Assembly: GCA_002418725.1 (NCBI GenBank)
Contig: DIER01000038.1
Location: 4,189 to 17,084 of the forward strand
DNA from: Acholeplasmataceae bacterium UBA5769
GTDB lineage: Bacteria; Bacillota_I; Bacilli_A; Acholeplasmatales; Acholeplasmataceae
DNA length: 12,896 nt
Direction of reading: 5' to 3'
A model generated the notes under the pieces. That model was given only the letters and a program-made list of their open reading frames with translations. It ran no database searches and was not told the DNA's origin. This document shows, piece by piece, positions 1 through 6,250 of this stretch. The translations under genes and the position numbers were made by a program. How positions within the stretch are numbered: position 1 is the stretch's first letter; each line of letters opens with the position of its first letter.

Positions 1-17
1 ATCACTTCCCTACCCTC

Positions 18-26
18 ATTTTATCA
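18..26 (-). promoter_or_regulatory. Candidate extended -10 promoter for a gene beyond the left edge
   Basis: On the minus strand the sequence reads TGATAAAAT, an extended -10 (TGn plus TAAAAT), just past the terminator of the ankyrin gene. The same nine bases occur upstream of the ankyrin gene and upstream of the FMN-binding remnant. No good -35 hexamer is seen. The purine-rich stretch AGGGTAGGG lies a few bases downstream. The gene it would serve is outside the window. Confidence 0.3.
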
Positions 27-47
27 AATAAATAGCATTTCAAGTTG

Positions 48-73
48 AAAAAAAAGCACTCTTGACGAGTGCT
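48..73 (-). terminator. Rho-independent terminator of the ankyrin gene
   Basis: Read on the minus strand, a 7-bp stem (AGCACTC with GAGTGCT, 55-61 and 67-73, loop 62-66) is followed by a run of eight T (48-55). The stem's 5' arm includes two bases of the TAG stop codon (72-74), so the hairpin starts inside the coding sequence. Its GCACT/AGTGC core is shared with the hup terminator. Confidence 0.85.
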
Positions 74-1043
74 AGTGTGTGCCGTTACCGCTAACTTCAA
101 TATCTCTTAAGAGACTCACACAAAGTCCTAAGTTATATTCTTTAGCATAATCAAGCGCTGTTTTTTGAAGTCTGTCTTTTTTCATCGGTGTTGCGCGTTC
201 AATCAATTTTCTTAAATTGACGTGATCACGATTGAGCACTGCGATAGCGAGTGCTTGTTTTTGAACCAAACGTTCATATTTTGGTGACATCATATAATCT
301 TGTAAGTATTTTAATACATCAGGTTTATCAAAAATCATCGCAGTATCCACAGGTGTTTCAAAACGTCTGTTATGAATGTCTAAATACGCATCACTGGCAA
401 GCAGTAGGCGAATGGTTTCAATCGTACCAAAGCGAACAGCATTGAAAATAGGCGATTCAAATTGTGAATTTAATGCGTTAGGATCTAAGTTCTGGTTTAA
501 AAGCATGTCTAAGATTTGCACATTTGATGTTTTAGCTGCATGATGCAATAGCGAATTGCCATAGGTATCTTTCATAAACCAATTTTGTCTTCCTTCTCTT
601 AAAAGATAAGGAATCACATCAACTCTACCACCTGCAATGGCATAATGCACAGGAAGTTTATCTTCTTGGGTTTTTTTATTTAAGAAAGAACCTGATTCAA
701 TCAAAAGTTTGATCACGTCCATGTCGCCTTTAAACGCCGCTAAATGAATAGGAAGTTCCCCCATTCTGTTTTCGATATTGACTTGGGCATATTTAGCAAT
801 CAAAAGCTTAGCGATATCAAGCTTCGCCTTTCTTGCACAATCAAAGAGGGCAGTTTCACCGTGTTCATCTGCTAAATTGATATTGATATCCATATCTAAG
901 AGATAGTGAAGAACATCAAGTGCACTTCCCAATACTGCATAGTGTAACAAACTTCTTTTTTTCTCATCGACCATGTCAATATAGGTCATATTTAGTTTTA
1001 CAAATTCGAGATCGTTTTCTGCGGCTTTCATGAAGATACTCAT
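72..1043 (-). CDS. Ankyrin-repeat protein
   Basis: This 323-residue protein consists almost entirely of ankyrin repeats. About six or seven tandem units run from roughly residue 29 to 245. They are recognisable by repeated patterns such as SLLHYAVLGSALDVLHYLL, ETALFDCARKAKLDIAKLL, LPIHLAAFKGDMDVIKLLI and SLLHHAAKTSNVQILDMLL, with a final partial unit ending TALDYAKEYN near residue 300. Ankyrin repeats bind other proteins; no catalytic domain, signal peptide or membrane segment is visible, so a cytosolic scaffold or adaptor is likely, but the partner is unknown. The ATG at 1041-1043 has a good ribosome binding site (TAAGGTGG, 1053-1060, 9-base spacing); a second in-frame ATG four codons on is less well placed. 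The gene has its own candidate promoter and terminator, so it is probably monocistronic. The spacer upstream is rich in dyads, which suggests regulation. Confidence 0.9.
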   Translation of the reverse strand: MSIFMKAAENDLEFVKLNMTYIDMVDEKKRSLLHYAVLGSALDVLHYLLDMDININLADEHGETALFDCARKAKLDIAKLLIAKYAQVNIENRMGELPIHLAAFKGDMDVIKLLIESGSFLNKKTQEDKLPVHYAIAGGRVDVIPYLLREGRQNWFMKDTYGNSLLHHAAKTSNVQILDMLLNQNLDPNALNSQFESPIFNAVRFGTIETIRLLLASDAYLDIHNRRFETPVDTAMIFDKPDVLKYLQDYMMSPKYERLVQKQALAIAVLNRDHVNLRKLIERATPMKKDRLQKTALDYAKEYNLGLCVSLLRDIEVSGNGTH

Positions 1044-1067
1044 CTCATAACACCACCTTACACTATC

Positions 1068-1076
1068 ATTTTATCA
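1068..1076 (-). promoter_or_regulatory. Candidate extended -10 promoter of the ankyrin gene
   Basis: The minus strand reads TGATAAAAT about 25 bases upstream of the ankyrin ATG, which gives a short leader carrying the TAAGGTGG ribosome binding site. No convincing -35 hexamer is present at 16-18 bases, as can occur with extended -10 promoters. The DnaA-box-like pair at 1092-1115 lies where a -35 region and upstream activator or repressor sites would be. Confidence 0.45.
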
Positions 1077-1091
1077 TGTAAATATGCAAAC

Positions 1092-1115
1092 TTTTTCCAC
1101 AACTTTTGTGGATAA
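1092..1115. promoter_or_regulatory. Paired DnaA-box-like sequences, inverted
   Basis: A perfect DnaA-box consensus (TTATCCACA on the minus strand, 1107-1115) faces a one-mismatch copy on the plus strand (TTTTCCACA, 1093-1101). Together they form an inverted repeat with CCACAA/TTGTGG arms around a 3-base centre. A weaker related string (TTTTCCACC on the minus strand) lies nearby at about 1138-1146. The pair sits just upstream of the ankyrin promoter. DnaA binding and its role are inference. Confidence 0.4.
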
Positions 1116-1145
1116 ATGGCTTATTAACGGGCTTATGAGGTGGAA

Positions 1146-1185
1146 AAGTGTTTGAAACATGTTTCATACACTTATTACATAAGTG
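1146..1185. repeat. 28-bp near-palindrome overlapping a second hairpin
   Basis: Bases 1146-1173 form an inverted repeat in which 13 of 14 pairs match (AAGTGT, one T/T mismatch, then TGAAACATGTTTCA, then ACACTT). A second stem-loop, CACTTAT-TAC-ATAAGTG (1169-1185), uses the same right arm, so the two structures exclude each other. On the minus strand the large dyad is followed by only four T, so it could be a weak terminator for the DUF2207 gene. As DNA it could be an operator for the ankyrin gene. Nothing else in 1044-1233 looks coding. Confidence 0.6.
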
Positions 1186-1233
1186 AAGAAAAAGTCTTCT
1201 AGATTTCTCTAAAAGGCTTCATGTACTTCATTT

Positions 1234-3144
1234 TTATCGACTTCTTCCTCCGCCACCGCCACCACCAAAGGATGATCCACCTCTAGAAGATGAGGATGAG
1301 CGATGCACAGATATGGTTTGAGAAGCTTGGTTTCTTGCATGACGGTATGTATGATTCATCTGTCGGTGTATGTTATTTCGAAACAGTCGTCTTGTATAAG
1401 CCATGTCAGTTGATGGTTCTTTATCATCTTCAGGCATCATGACATTGAACTGCTCCATCACCTTATCTGCAAGGCCAAAGGTTGTCGCGTAAACCAAATA
1501 TTGTTCCCACTCAAAAATAGATGGGATAGCTGATTTTTTCAGTCTCTTGTTGTCACTTATACTTTCCTTAAATCTATCCCATTTTATATACTCTTTTTGT
1601 CCCTCTATCGTTCTTCTTTTGATGCGTTTAGTATATCCTAGGTAACTCAGAAATAATACTATTGAGAAGACAACATACATCCAATAGGGATAATCATAAA
1701 TCTCACCAATGATCACCGAGACGAGTCCATAAATGGCGGGTATGATGAGTGGTAGACGCATCTGCGCTCTTTCTTTTTTTGAATATATCTCAAAATACTT
1801 CCTTTTACTAACTTCTTCTTTCACTTTTGCCATAAACCTTCTTGCATACCCTTCGAATGCTCTAGCTTGATCAATATGACTTTTCGCGAACAATTCTATG
1901 TCTTTTGTTTTCACTTGATTGCCATCGCCCATGACATCAAAAAACCAAGTGAGCAGATGCTCTTCATGTGCTTTAAGCGGGATATGGATATCTTTTTTTC
2001 GTGTTAAGGTAAAGTTCGCATCACCACTCACAAAGTTAGCCATATAGAAATCAATAGCGATAACATTTTTTCTGATCAGATCGAGAAGTGTCGCCGTCAC
2101 ATCTTCATCTGTAACTTTTTGCATGCGATAAAGATAACCCACTTCTGCAGGTGTATCGGAATTGTCATCAAGTTCCAAAAGTGAATTCCCTTCAACGTTG
2201 TGTTCTTTATCGTATGTGATATACACAAAGAGGGTTGCACCAATCATCATAAAAATCACAACATATATCCCATATGTTGGAATTTGAATGAGTTTTTCTC
2301 CCTGTGCATAATGATGCAATAGATTGTCTTCATACGCTTGGAGTGAAGCTAAGTTGAGATCATCTGCAAGCACATGATGTTCAAGGGCTAATTGATTAAA
2401 AAGATCATTTGGCATGAGAATTCTAAATTCAACAAACGATTTAGGTTTTATATGGTTTGCTTCTATCTTTATCTTTTGATTGGATAAGATGTCTCCTTGT
2501 TGAAAAATACCGCCATGGGTGTATAGTGAAATCGCAGATTTTTCATGTAGATTGTCCGGAAGATTAATCTCAATATCTACTTTTTCTATGGTTGCTTCCA
2601 TATAGTCGAATAATTTCCAGTTTAGTTCTGAAATATCACTATATGCTGTTACTGCACCTAAAATCTTGTACTCATAAACAAAAGTGATCTCACCCTTTAG
2701 TCCACCAACAGGCGTAAAGTCTGTAAAAAGTGACTCACAAAAAAACCTGCCATCTGGACAATCAATGTAATCACCAAGCTCATCTTTATCAAACAGAAAT
2801 GAATATCCCAAAATCACTTGATCTGTGATATCAACACCATGTTGATAAACTTTAATGGATGCGCTACTGGTGTCAAATGAAGCCATATTTGAATGTTGAA
2901 CTGTAAAAGGATATCCTGCTGGATATTTTAAAAAACGAATGTCCCTAAAGCGTACATTATAATCCCCCTGATAGGTCATGTTGAACGTCTCAACAACATG
3001 CATATCACCATAAGGATCCAACGTGATATGTGCATCATAAAGATGAATTTTAATATCTTCTTTGGCGTTCATCCATACGATAACAAAAAAAATAACGATG
3101 ATTGTCAAATAAAACAGCATTGGAACGTATAATCTTTTCTTCAT
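1234..3144 (-). CDS. DUF2207 family predicted membrane protein
   Basis: The 636-residue protein has the layout of DUF2207 proteins. An N-terminal membrane segment (about 8-25) is followed by a large, probably external beta-rich domain of about 260 residues. A second membrane segment (about 290-311) leads to a cytoplasmic region, then a paired hydrophobic hairpin (about 463-503). The C-terminal tail is serine- then glycine-rich (SSSSSRGGSSFGGGGGGG, ending RSR), which is the hallmark low-complexity end of this family. The biochemical role of the family is not established. The ATG at 3142-3144 follows a strong G-rich ribosome binding site (AGGGGGG, 6-base spacing). A TATAAT box (3169-3174) lies upstream, with an inverted repeat over the -35 area. 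No strong terminator follows the stop; the dyad at 1146-1173 is the best candidate. The gene is separated from hup by the hup terminator. Confidence 0.85.
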   Translation of the reverse strand: MKKRLYVPMLFYLTIIVIFFVIVWMNAKEDIKIHLYDAHITLDPYGDMHVVETFNMTYQGDYNVRFRDIRFLKYPAGYPFTVQHSNMASFDTSSASIKVYQHGVDITDQVILGYSFLFDKDELGDYIDCPDGRFFCESLFTDFTPVGGLKGEITFVYEYKILGAVTAYSDISELNWKLFDYMEATIEKVDIEINLPDNLHEKSAISLYTHGGIFQQGDILSNQKIKIEANHIKPKSFVEFRILMPNDLFNQLALEHHVLADDLNLASLQAYEDNLLHHYAQGEKLIQIPTYGIYVVIFMMIGATLFVYITYDKEHNVEGNSLLELDDNSDTPAEVGYLYRMQKVTDEDVTATLLDLIRKNVIAIDFYMANFVSGDANFTLTRKKDIHIPLKAHEEHLLTWFFDVMGDGNQVKTKDIELFAKSHIDQARAFEGYARRFMAKVKEEVSKRKYFEIYSKKERAQMRLPLIIPAIYGLVSVIIGEIYDYPYWMYVVFSIVLFLSYLGYTKRIKRRTIEGQKEYIKWDRFKESISDNKRLKKSAIPSIFEWEQYLVYATTFGLADKVMEQFNVMMPEDDKEPSTDMAYTRRLFRNNIHRQMNHTYRHARNQASQTISVHRSSSSSRGGSSFGGGGGGGRSR

Positions 3145-3168
3145 GTGTCCCCCCTAAATGTCTTAATA

Positions 3169-3174
3169 ATTATA
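3169..3174 (-). promoter_or_regulatory. Candidate -10 box of the DUF2207 gene
   Basis: A consensus TATAAT is read on the minus strand 25 bases before the DUF2207 start codon. It lacks the TG extension seen at the other promoters here, and no good -35 hexamer is found at 16-18 bases, which suggests dependence on an activator. The expected -35 position falls inside the inverted repeat at 3183-3204. Confidence 0.5.
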
Positions 3175-3182
3175 TGTTATCA

Positions 3183-3204
3183 CATTTGATACATCATTCA
3201 AATG
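3183..3204. promoter_or_regulatory. Inverted repeat over the DUF2207 -35 region, possible operator
   Basis: CATTTGA and TCAAATG form perfect 7-base arms separated by 8 bases, making a 22-bp dyad. It lies between the hup terminator and the DUF2207 TATAAT and covers the place where a -35 box would be. There is no T-run next to it, so it is not a terminator; a protein-binding site is more likely. Confidence 0.45.
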
Positions 3205-3216
3205 CCTCTATCAAGT

Positions 3217-3240
3217 AAAAAAGCACTTTCCCAAGTGCTT
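3217..3240 (-). terminator. Rho-independent terminator of hup
   Basis: On the minus strand an 8-bp perfect stem (AAGCACTT with AAGTGCTT, 3233-3240 and 3221-3228, 4-base loop) runs into TTTTTT (3217-3222), nine bases after the hup stop codon. Confidence 0.92.
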
Positions 3241-3249
3241 TATACCAAC

Positions 3250-3525
3250 TTATTTAACAGCTTCTTTTAATAATTTACCAGCGCGGAATGCAGGTGATTT
3301 TTGTTCAGGAACGGTAATAAGTTCACCTGTTCTTGGATTTTTACCTGTTCTCTTCACACGATTTCTAACTTCAAACGTACCAAACCCTGTGACAACAACC
3401 TTTTCTCCACGTCTTCCTAGAGTTTCAGAAACAGTACTTGTAAAAGCTTCTAATACATCCTCTGCGACTTTTTGCGTAACCTGTGCACGGTTAGCAATGA
3501 CTGCGATCAATTCTGTCTTATTCAT
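3250..3525 (-). CDS. hup: DNA-binding protein HU
   Basis: This 91-residue protein has the usual length and motifs of HU: the N-terminal dimerisation helices beginning MNKTELI, the GFGTFEVR strand at about 48-55, the DNA-contacting arm with the RTGKNPRTGE signature at about 59-68, and the C-terminal PAFRAGKLLKEAVK. HU is a small dimeric histone-like protein that bends and compacts DNA in the nucleoid. The start is fixed by an ideal ribosome binding site (AGGAGG, 7-base spacing). The gene has its own strong promoter (3552-3580) and terminator (3217-3240), as expected for an abundant single-gene transcript. Its position after der and gpsA matches the location of hbs in Bacillus subtilis. Confidence 0.97.
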   Translation of the reverse strand: MNKTELIAVIANRAQVTQKVAEDVLEAFTSTVSETLGRRGEKVVVTGFGTFEVRNRVKRTGKNPRTGELITVPEQKSPAFRAGKLLKEAVK

Positions 3526-3551
3526 TTGATATCCTCCTTTAAAGTGATTTC

Positions 3552-3580
3552 ATTGTATCAAATAATTCATGGATTAGCAA
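3552..3580 (-). promoter_or_regulatory. Promoter of hup
   Basis: On the minus strand TTGCTA (3575-3580, -35) and TACAAT (3552-3557, -10) are spaced by exactly 17 bases. The -10 carries the TGn extension. The predicted start near 3545 gives a short leader with the AGGAGG site. The rest of 3526-3686 shows only a 10-bp palindrome CAAAGCTTTG (3663-3672) and no convincing terminator for the gene upstream. Confidence 0.75.
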
Positions 3581-3686
3581 CACTATAACTCATTTTCCCA
3601 TCAAATGGATGGCTTAATAAAGCAATTTATTTCATAAAGCGTTCATTTTGAGCAGATGACCTCAAAGCTTTGTGAAATACTTGATC

Positions 3687-4190
3687 TTAGCTAAAATCGA
3701 TTTTGTATGGATCTTCTTCTTCAATTTCATCTTCTTGTTTGACTTTGATATCTTCAGAAAGATGGATAAGAACAAACGCTACTTTTGGTGAGTAATATAT
3801 CGTGTGTGGTTTTTCTAAATATTTCGAGATATCAAAAATGCGCATCGTTTTGGTTGAAGGCATTCTCCTGGTTTCTTTCATCTCATCTGTAAATTCTACC
3901 ACCAAATGCACACCACTAAAACTTTGATACCCTTCCATGTTCACCACTTTTCCTTCGGTTTTGATGAAGGATGAAGCATGAACCTTCACTTGATGCATCA
4001 TTTTATAGAAATAAACTGAGTAACTGCCACCAAAAATCAAAAAGATGAGTCCTCCCAAAATGATTGCTAGATTGCCAAAAATACCACCAATCACCATCAT
4101 AAGTCCAATCATGGCAAACATAAAAAATGCCCCGAAGTCAAAACTCAGTTTTTGGTAACTGCTTGATTGTTTCAAATCTTCTACTTTCAT
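3687..4190 (-). CDS. Small membrane protein, unknown function (DUF3592-like)
   Basis: The 167-residue protein has two adjacent hydrophobic segments (about 20-39 and 41-62). A soluble, beta-rich C-terminal domain follows, and the end is strongly acidic (QEDEIEEEDPYKIDFS). The pattern of GKVVNMEG, then a predicted VVEFTD strand, then HTIYYSPK recalls DUF3592-type domains (y.V.F.D, then v.Y.P), but this is only a resemblance. Function is not known. The start has a strong ribosome binding site (AGGGGG, 4194-4199). The gene lies 20 bases after the GNAT gene upstream and is probably the last gene of that unit. No clear terminator follows it before the hup promoter, so some readthrough into hup is possible. 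Confidence 0.7.
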   Translation of the reverse strand: MKVEDLKQSSSYQKLSFDFGAFFMFAMIGLMMVIGGIFGNLAIILGGLIFLIFGGSYSVYFYKMMHQVKVHASSFIKTEGKVVNMEGYQSFSGVHLVVEFTDEMKETRRMPSTKTMRIFDISKYLEKPHTIYYSPKVAFVLIHLSEDIKVKQEDEIEEEDPYKIDFS

Positions 4191-4210
4191 AAGATTCCCC
4201 CTATAGATTT

Positions 4211-4747
4211 CTATGTATTTAGTTTAACACGAATACGGTTCATTAAATCCTCACAAGTAAATGAAAAGATATCAACGATTAATCTTCCCTCAAGTTGCAT
4301 CTCAGTATCGATGATGGTTCCCCCTAAAGAAAGATAATAACCTCTCGAAGGTGCGAAGCGGTGTGTATAAACGATCAAACGCTCTCTTTCATCTTGATAA
4401 TAAGCCAACCCCTCATGAAGCATGTTTAAAGAAATCTGTTGCCCTCGATAGTGATCATCCACCCATAAACCGTTCAGTTCAATCGCTTTAGGTCCAAAGT
4501 TTTCTTCTGCATAACTCAAAAAAATGGCGCCAACCAACACGTTCTCTACAAAAGCACCGAGCAAGGTCCGTTTATCGTGATCTTCTTTTTCAGTATGCAT
4601 CCAGTTCAACAAACTTTGATAGTTTTCCATGACGTCAACGTGATGTTCAACTTTTCCATTCAGTTCTTCTTGCCAACAATGTGCTTTCAGTTTAACGGCA
4701 TCCATTAACGACTCTTCATTCAGTTTTTTAATCTGTATGTCAGCCAT
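4211..4747 (-). CDS. GNAT family N-acetyltransferase, atypical acetyl-CoA loop
   Basis: The 178-residue length and fold pattern fit the GNAT superfamily, which moves an acetyl group from acetyl-CoA to an amine. A strand LLGAFVENVLVGAIFLSYA (62-80) is followed by the motif A strand IELNGLWVDDHYRGQQIS (89-106), a helix, and IVYTHRFAPSRGYYLSLGGTI, the usual C-terminal YxxxGG-type region. The pyrophosphate loop reads RGQQIS where the family normally has R/QxxGxG/A, so the conserved glycines are replaced by Gln and Ser. CoA binding may be altered, and the substrate is unknown. The gene starts 7 bases after the other GNAT gene (AAGGA site inside that gene's end, 11-base spacing), so the two are co-transcribed. 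Confidence 0.8.
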   Translation of the reverse strand: MADIQIKKLNEESLMDAVKLKAHCWQEELNGKVEHHVDVMENYQSLLNWMHTEKEDHDKRTLLGAFVENVLVGAIFLSYAEENFGPKAIELNGLWVDDHYRGQQISLNMLHEGLAYYQDERERLIVYTHRFAPSRGYYLSLGGTIIDTEMQLEGRLIVDIFSFTCEDLMNRIRVKLNT

Positions 4748-4754
4748 GTTGATC

Positions 4755-5204
4755 TTAGTCCTTTTGTTTCATGTTTTTAGCGAACATCACACTGTTTTTG
4801 AGTTCAAAAAAGTCGTTCTTTTGATAAAAATGATACGCTGGCACATCTCTTTCGGTAATCAAATACATCGCTTCAATACCCAAAGATAACAACTCATTTT
4901 CCATTTCATGTAAAAATGAGGAACCTATACCTTGACCTTGATGGTCTCTTTTGATACAAAACTCTTTGATAAAATAGTCTTTGCCTTGCCACCAATGGAA
5001 CGTGTAACCTAAAGATAATCCCACGAGTTCATCTTGATGATAATAGCCTAATGATAAAGAATTTTGTTGATTCATCAAATCATCTAAATAACGCGTGACG
5101 TAAGCATCCGAAGGCCAATGGTCATGCCACGGTGGTTGTGTGAAGACACTTAAAAATAGTTTTTTGACATCTTCCATGTGCTCATATGTTAATCTTTTAA
5201 TCAT
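4755..5204 (-). CDS. GNAT family N-acetyltransferase
   Basis: This 149-residue protein is a complete single-domain GNAT acetyltransferase. The central strand DELVGLSLGYTFHWW (58-72) is followed by motif A, FIKEFCIKRDHQGQGIGSSF (78-97), which contains the standard acetyl-CoA loop HQGQGIG (88-94). The C-terminal part has AYHFYQKNDFFEL, the usual AxxFYxKxGF-type motif. The substrate cannot be told; the overall form resembles small-molecule or peptide acetyltransferases. The ATG at 5202-5204 has an AAGGAG site with 8-base spacing. The start lies only about 46 bases from the gpsA stop, and nearly all of this gap is the gpsA terminator. The transcript therefore depends on readthrough or on a promoter hidden in gpsA. 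Confidence 0.88.
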   Translation of the reverse strand: MIKRLTYEHMEDVKKLFLSVFTQPPWHDHWPSDAYVTRYLDDLMNQQNSLSLGYYHQDELVGLSLGYTFHWWQGKDYFIKEFCIKRDHQGQGIGSSFLHEMENELLSLGIEAMYLITERDVPAYHFYQKNDFFELKNSVMFAKNMKQKD

Positions 5205-5222
5205 TTATCTCACTCCTTCAAT

Positions 5223-5252
5223 AAAAAAACCAAGGACAAAAAGCCTTGGTTT
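5223..5252 (-). terminator. Rho-independent terminator overlapping the gpsA stop codon
   Basis: On the minus strand a 9-bp perfect stem (AAACCAAGG with CCTTGGTTT, 5244-5252 and 5227-5235, 8-base loop) is followed by TTTTTTT (5223-5229). The 5' arm includes two bases of the gpsA TAA (5251-5253). It separates the housekeeping block from the GNAT pair. Confidence 0.9.
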
Positions 5253-6246
5253 AAAAATCTTCACTCTTTAAATCTCTGGAAAGTAGTCTTTCTAATCCTT
5301 CTTCAACGGGCATACCCTCAAAAATGATGCGGTAAGCCATATTAATCATCGGTAGTTCAATACCATGATCTATCGATAATTTGTGCATCGCTTCAATGGT
5401 TCGAATACCTTCAATGGTTTGTGCTTCCGATTGATAAACATCATCAAGCTTCATGCCTAAACCAATCTTACGACCTGCTTTGAAATTTCTAGAATTTTCA
5501 GAAGATGCAGTCACGATTAAATCGCCAATGCCGGTTAAACCAAAAGCAGTTTCTTTCTTACCACCCATGATTTCAACGACTCTAACAATTTCAATGATGC
5601 CTCTCGTAATGACTGCAGCTCTCGCATTTTCACCAAGACCTAAACCAGTACACGCACCTGAAATCACTGCAATCGCATTTTTAACCGCTCCACCAACTTC
5701 AGACCCAATCAGGTCTTGTGAAGTGTAGATACGTAAATATTTGTCATTGGAAAAAATGGTTTGAATTTCTTTCGCGAGTTCCATATCTTTCGATGAAGAC
5801 ACCAAAAGGGTTAACTTTCTTAAAATGACTTCTTCTGCGTGTGAAGGACCTGTTAAAACGACAAATCCTTTTAAGTGTTCTGGACTAACCTCTTCTTCCA
5901 CAATTTCAGATACACGTTTTAAACTTTCAGGCTCAATCCCTTTAGAAACGTTAATGAAAACGGAAGGTTCAATCAGTTTGGGATTCATCTCTTTTAATAC
6001 AGGACGAATCACTTTGGTTGGAACAGATAATAAAAAATAATTCGAAAAAGCAATCAATGCTTCTATCGAAGTTGTTGCGCGAACTTCCTTAGGTAGTTCA
6101 TTTCCAAAAAAGGGATGATGATGTTGGTTAATCTCATCAACCGCTTTCGTATTCACATCATAGATAAGAACTTCATGACCATTGTCAATTAAAACTTGAC
6201 CGAGTGTGCATCCCCATGCACCACCGCCGATGATACTAATCTTCAA
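5251..6246 (-). CDS. gpsA: NAD(P)-dependent glycerol-3-phosphate dehydrogenase
   Basis: GpsA reduces dihydroxyacetone phosphate to sn-glycerol 3-phosphate, the backbone for phospholipid synthesis, in the cytosol. The 331-residue length is normal. The Rossmann loop GGGAWG is at 7-12, SKG at 101-103, GPSHAEEV at 133-140, the catalytic lysine K189 lies in GAVKNAIA, and GIGDLIVTASSENSRN is at 239-254. The start is a TTG (6244-6246): the protein then begins MKISIIGGG as family members do, an AGAAGG site lies 9 bases upstream, and no in-frame ATG exists near it. It starts four bases after the der stop, so the two are coupled. The gene ends the cmk-S1-der-gpsA transcription unit with a terminator fused to its stop codon. 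Confidence 0.97.
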   Translation of the reverse strand: MKISIIGGGAWGCTLGQVLIDNGHEVLIYDVNTKAVDEINQHHHPFFGNELPKEVRATTSIEALIAFSNYFLLSVPTKVIRPVLKEMNPKLIEPSVFINVSKGIEPESLKRVSEIVEEEVSPEHLKGFVVLTGPSHAEEVILRKLTLLVSSSKDMELAKEIQTIFSNDKYLRIYTSQDLIGSEVGGAVKNAIAVISGACTGLGLGENARAAVITRGIIEIVRVVEIMGGKKETAFGLTGIGDLIVTASSENSRNFKAGRKIGLGMKLDDVYQSEAQTIEGIRTIEAMHKLSIDHGIELPMINMAYRIIFEGMPVEEGLERLLSRDLKSEDF

Positions 6247-6250
6247 GTCA

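Noticed and set aside
251..445. Plus-strand frame opposite the ankyrin gene
   Set aside because: It is antisense to clear ankyrin repeats and has no recognisable domain.
3663..3672. CAAAGCTTTG palindrome after the DUF3592-like gene as a terminator
   Set aside because: It is a short self-complementary site without a loop or T-run, so it cannot serve as a terminator.
5453..6040. Open frames on the plus strand opposite gpsA (5453-5728 and 5825-6040)
   Set aside because: They are antisense to conserved gpsA codons, encode low-complexity Pro/Ser/Thr-rich peptides and have no ribosome binding site of note.
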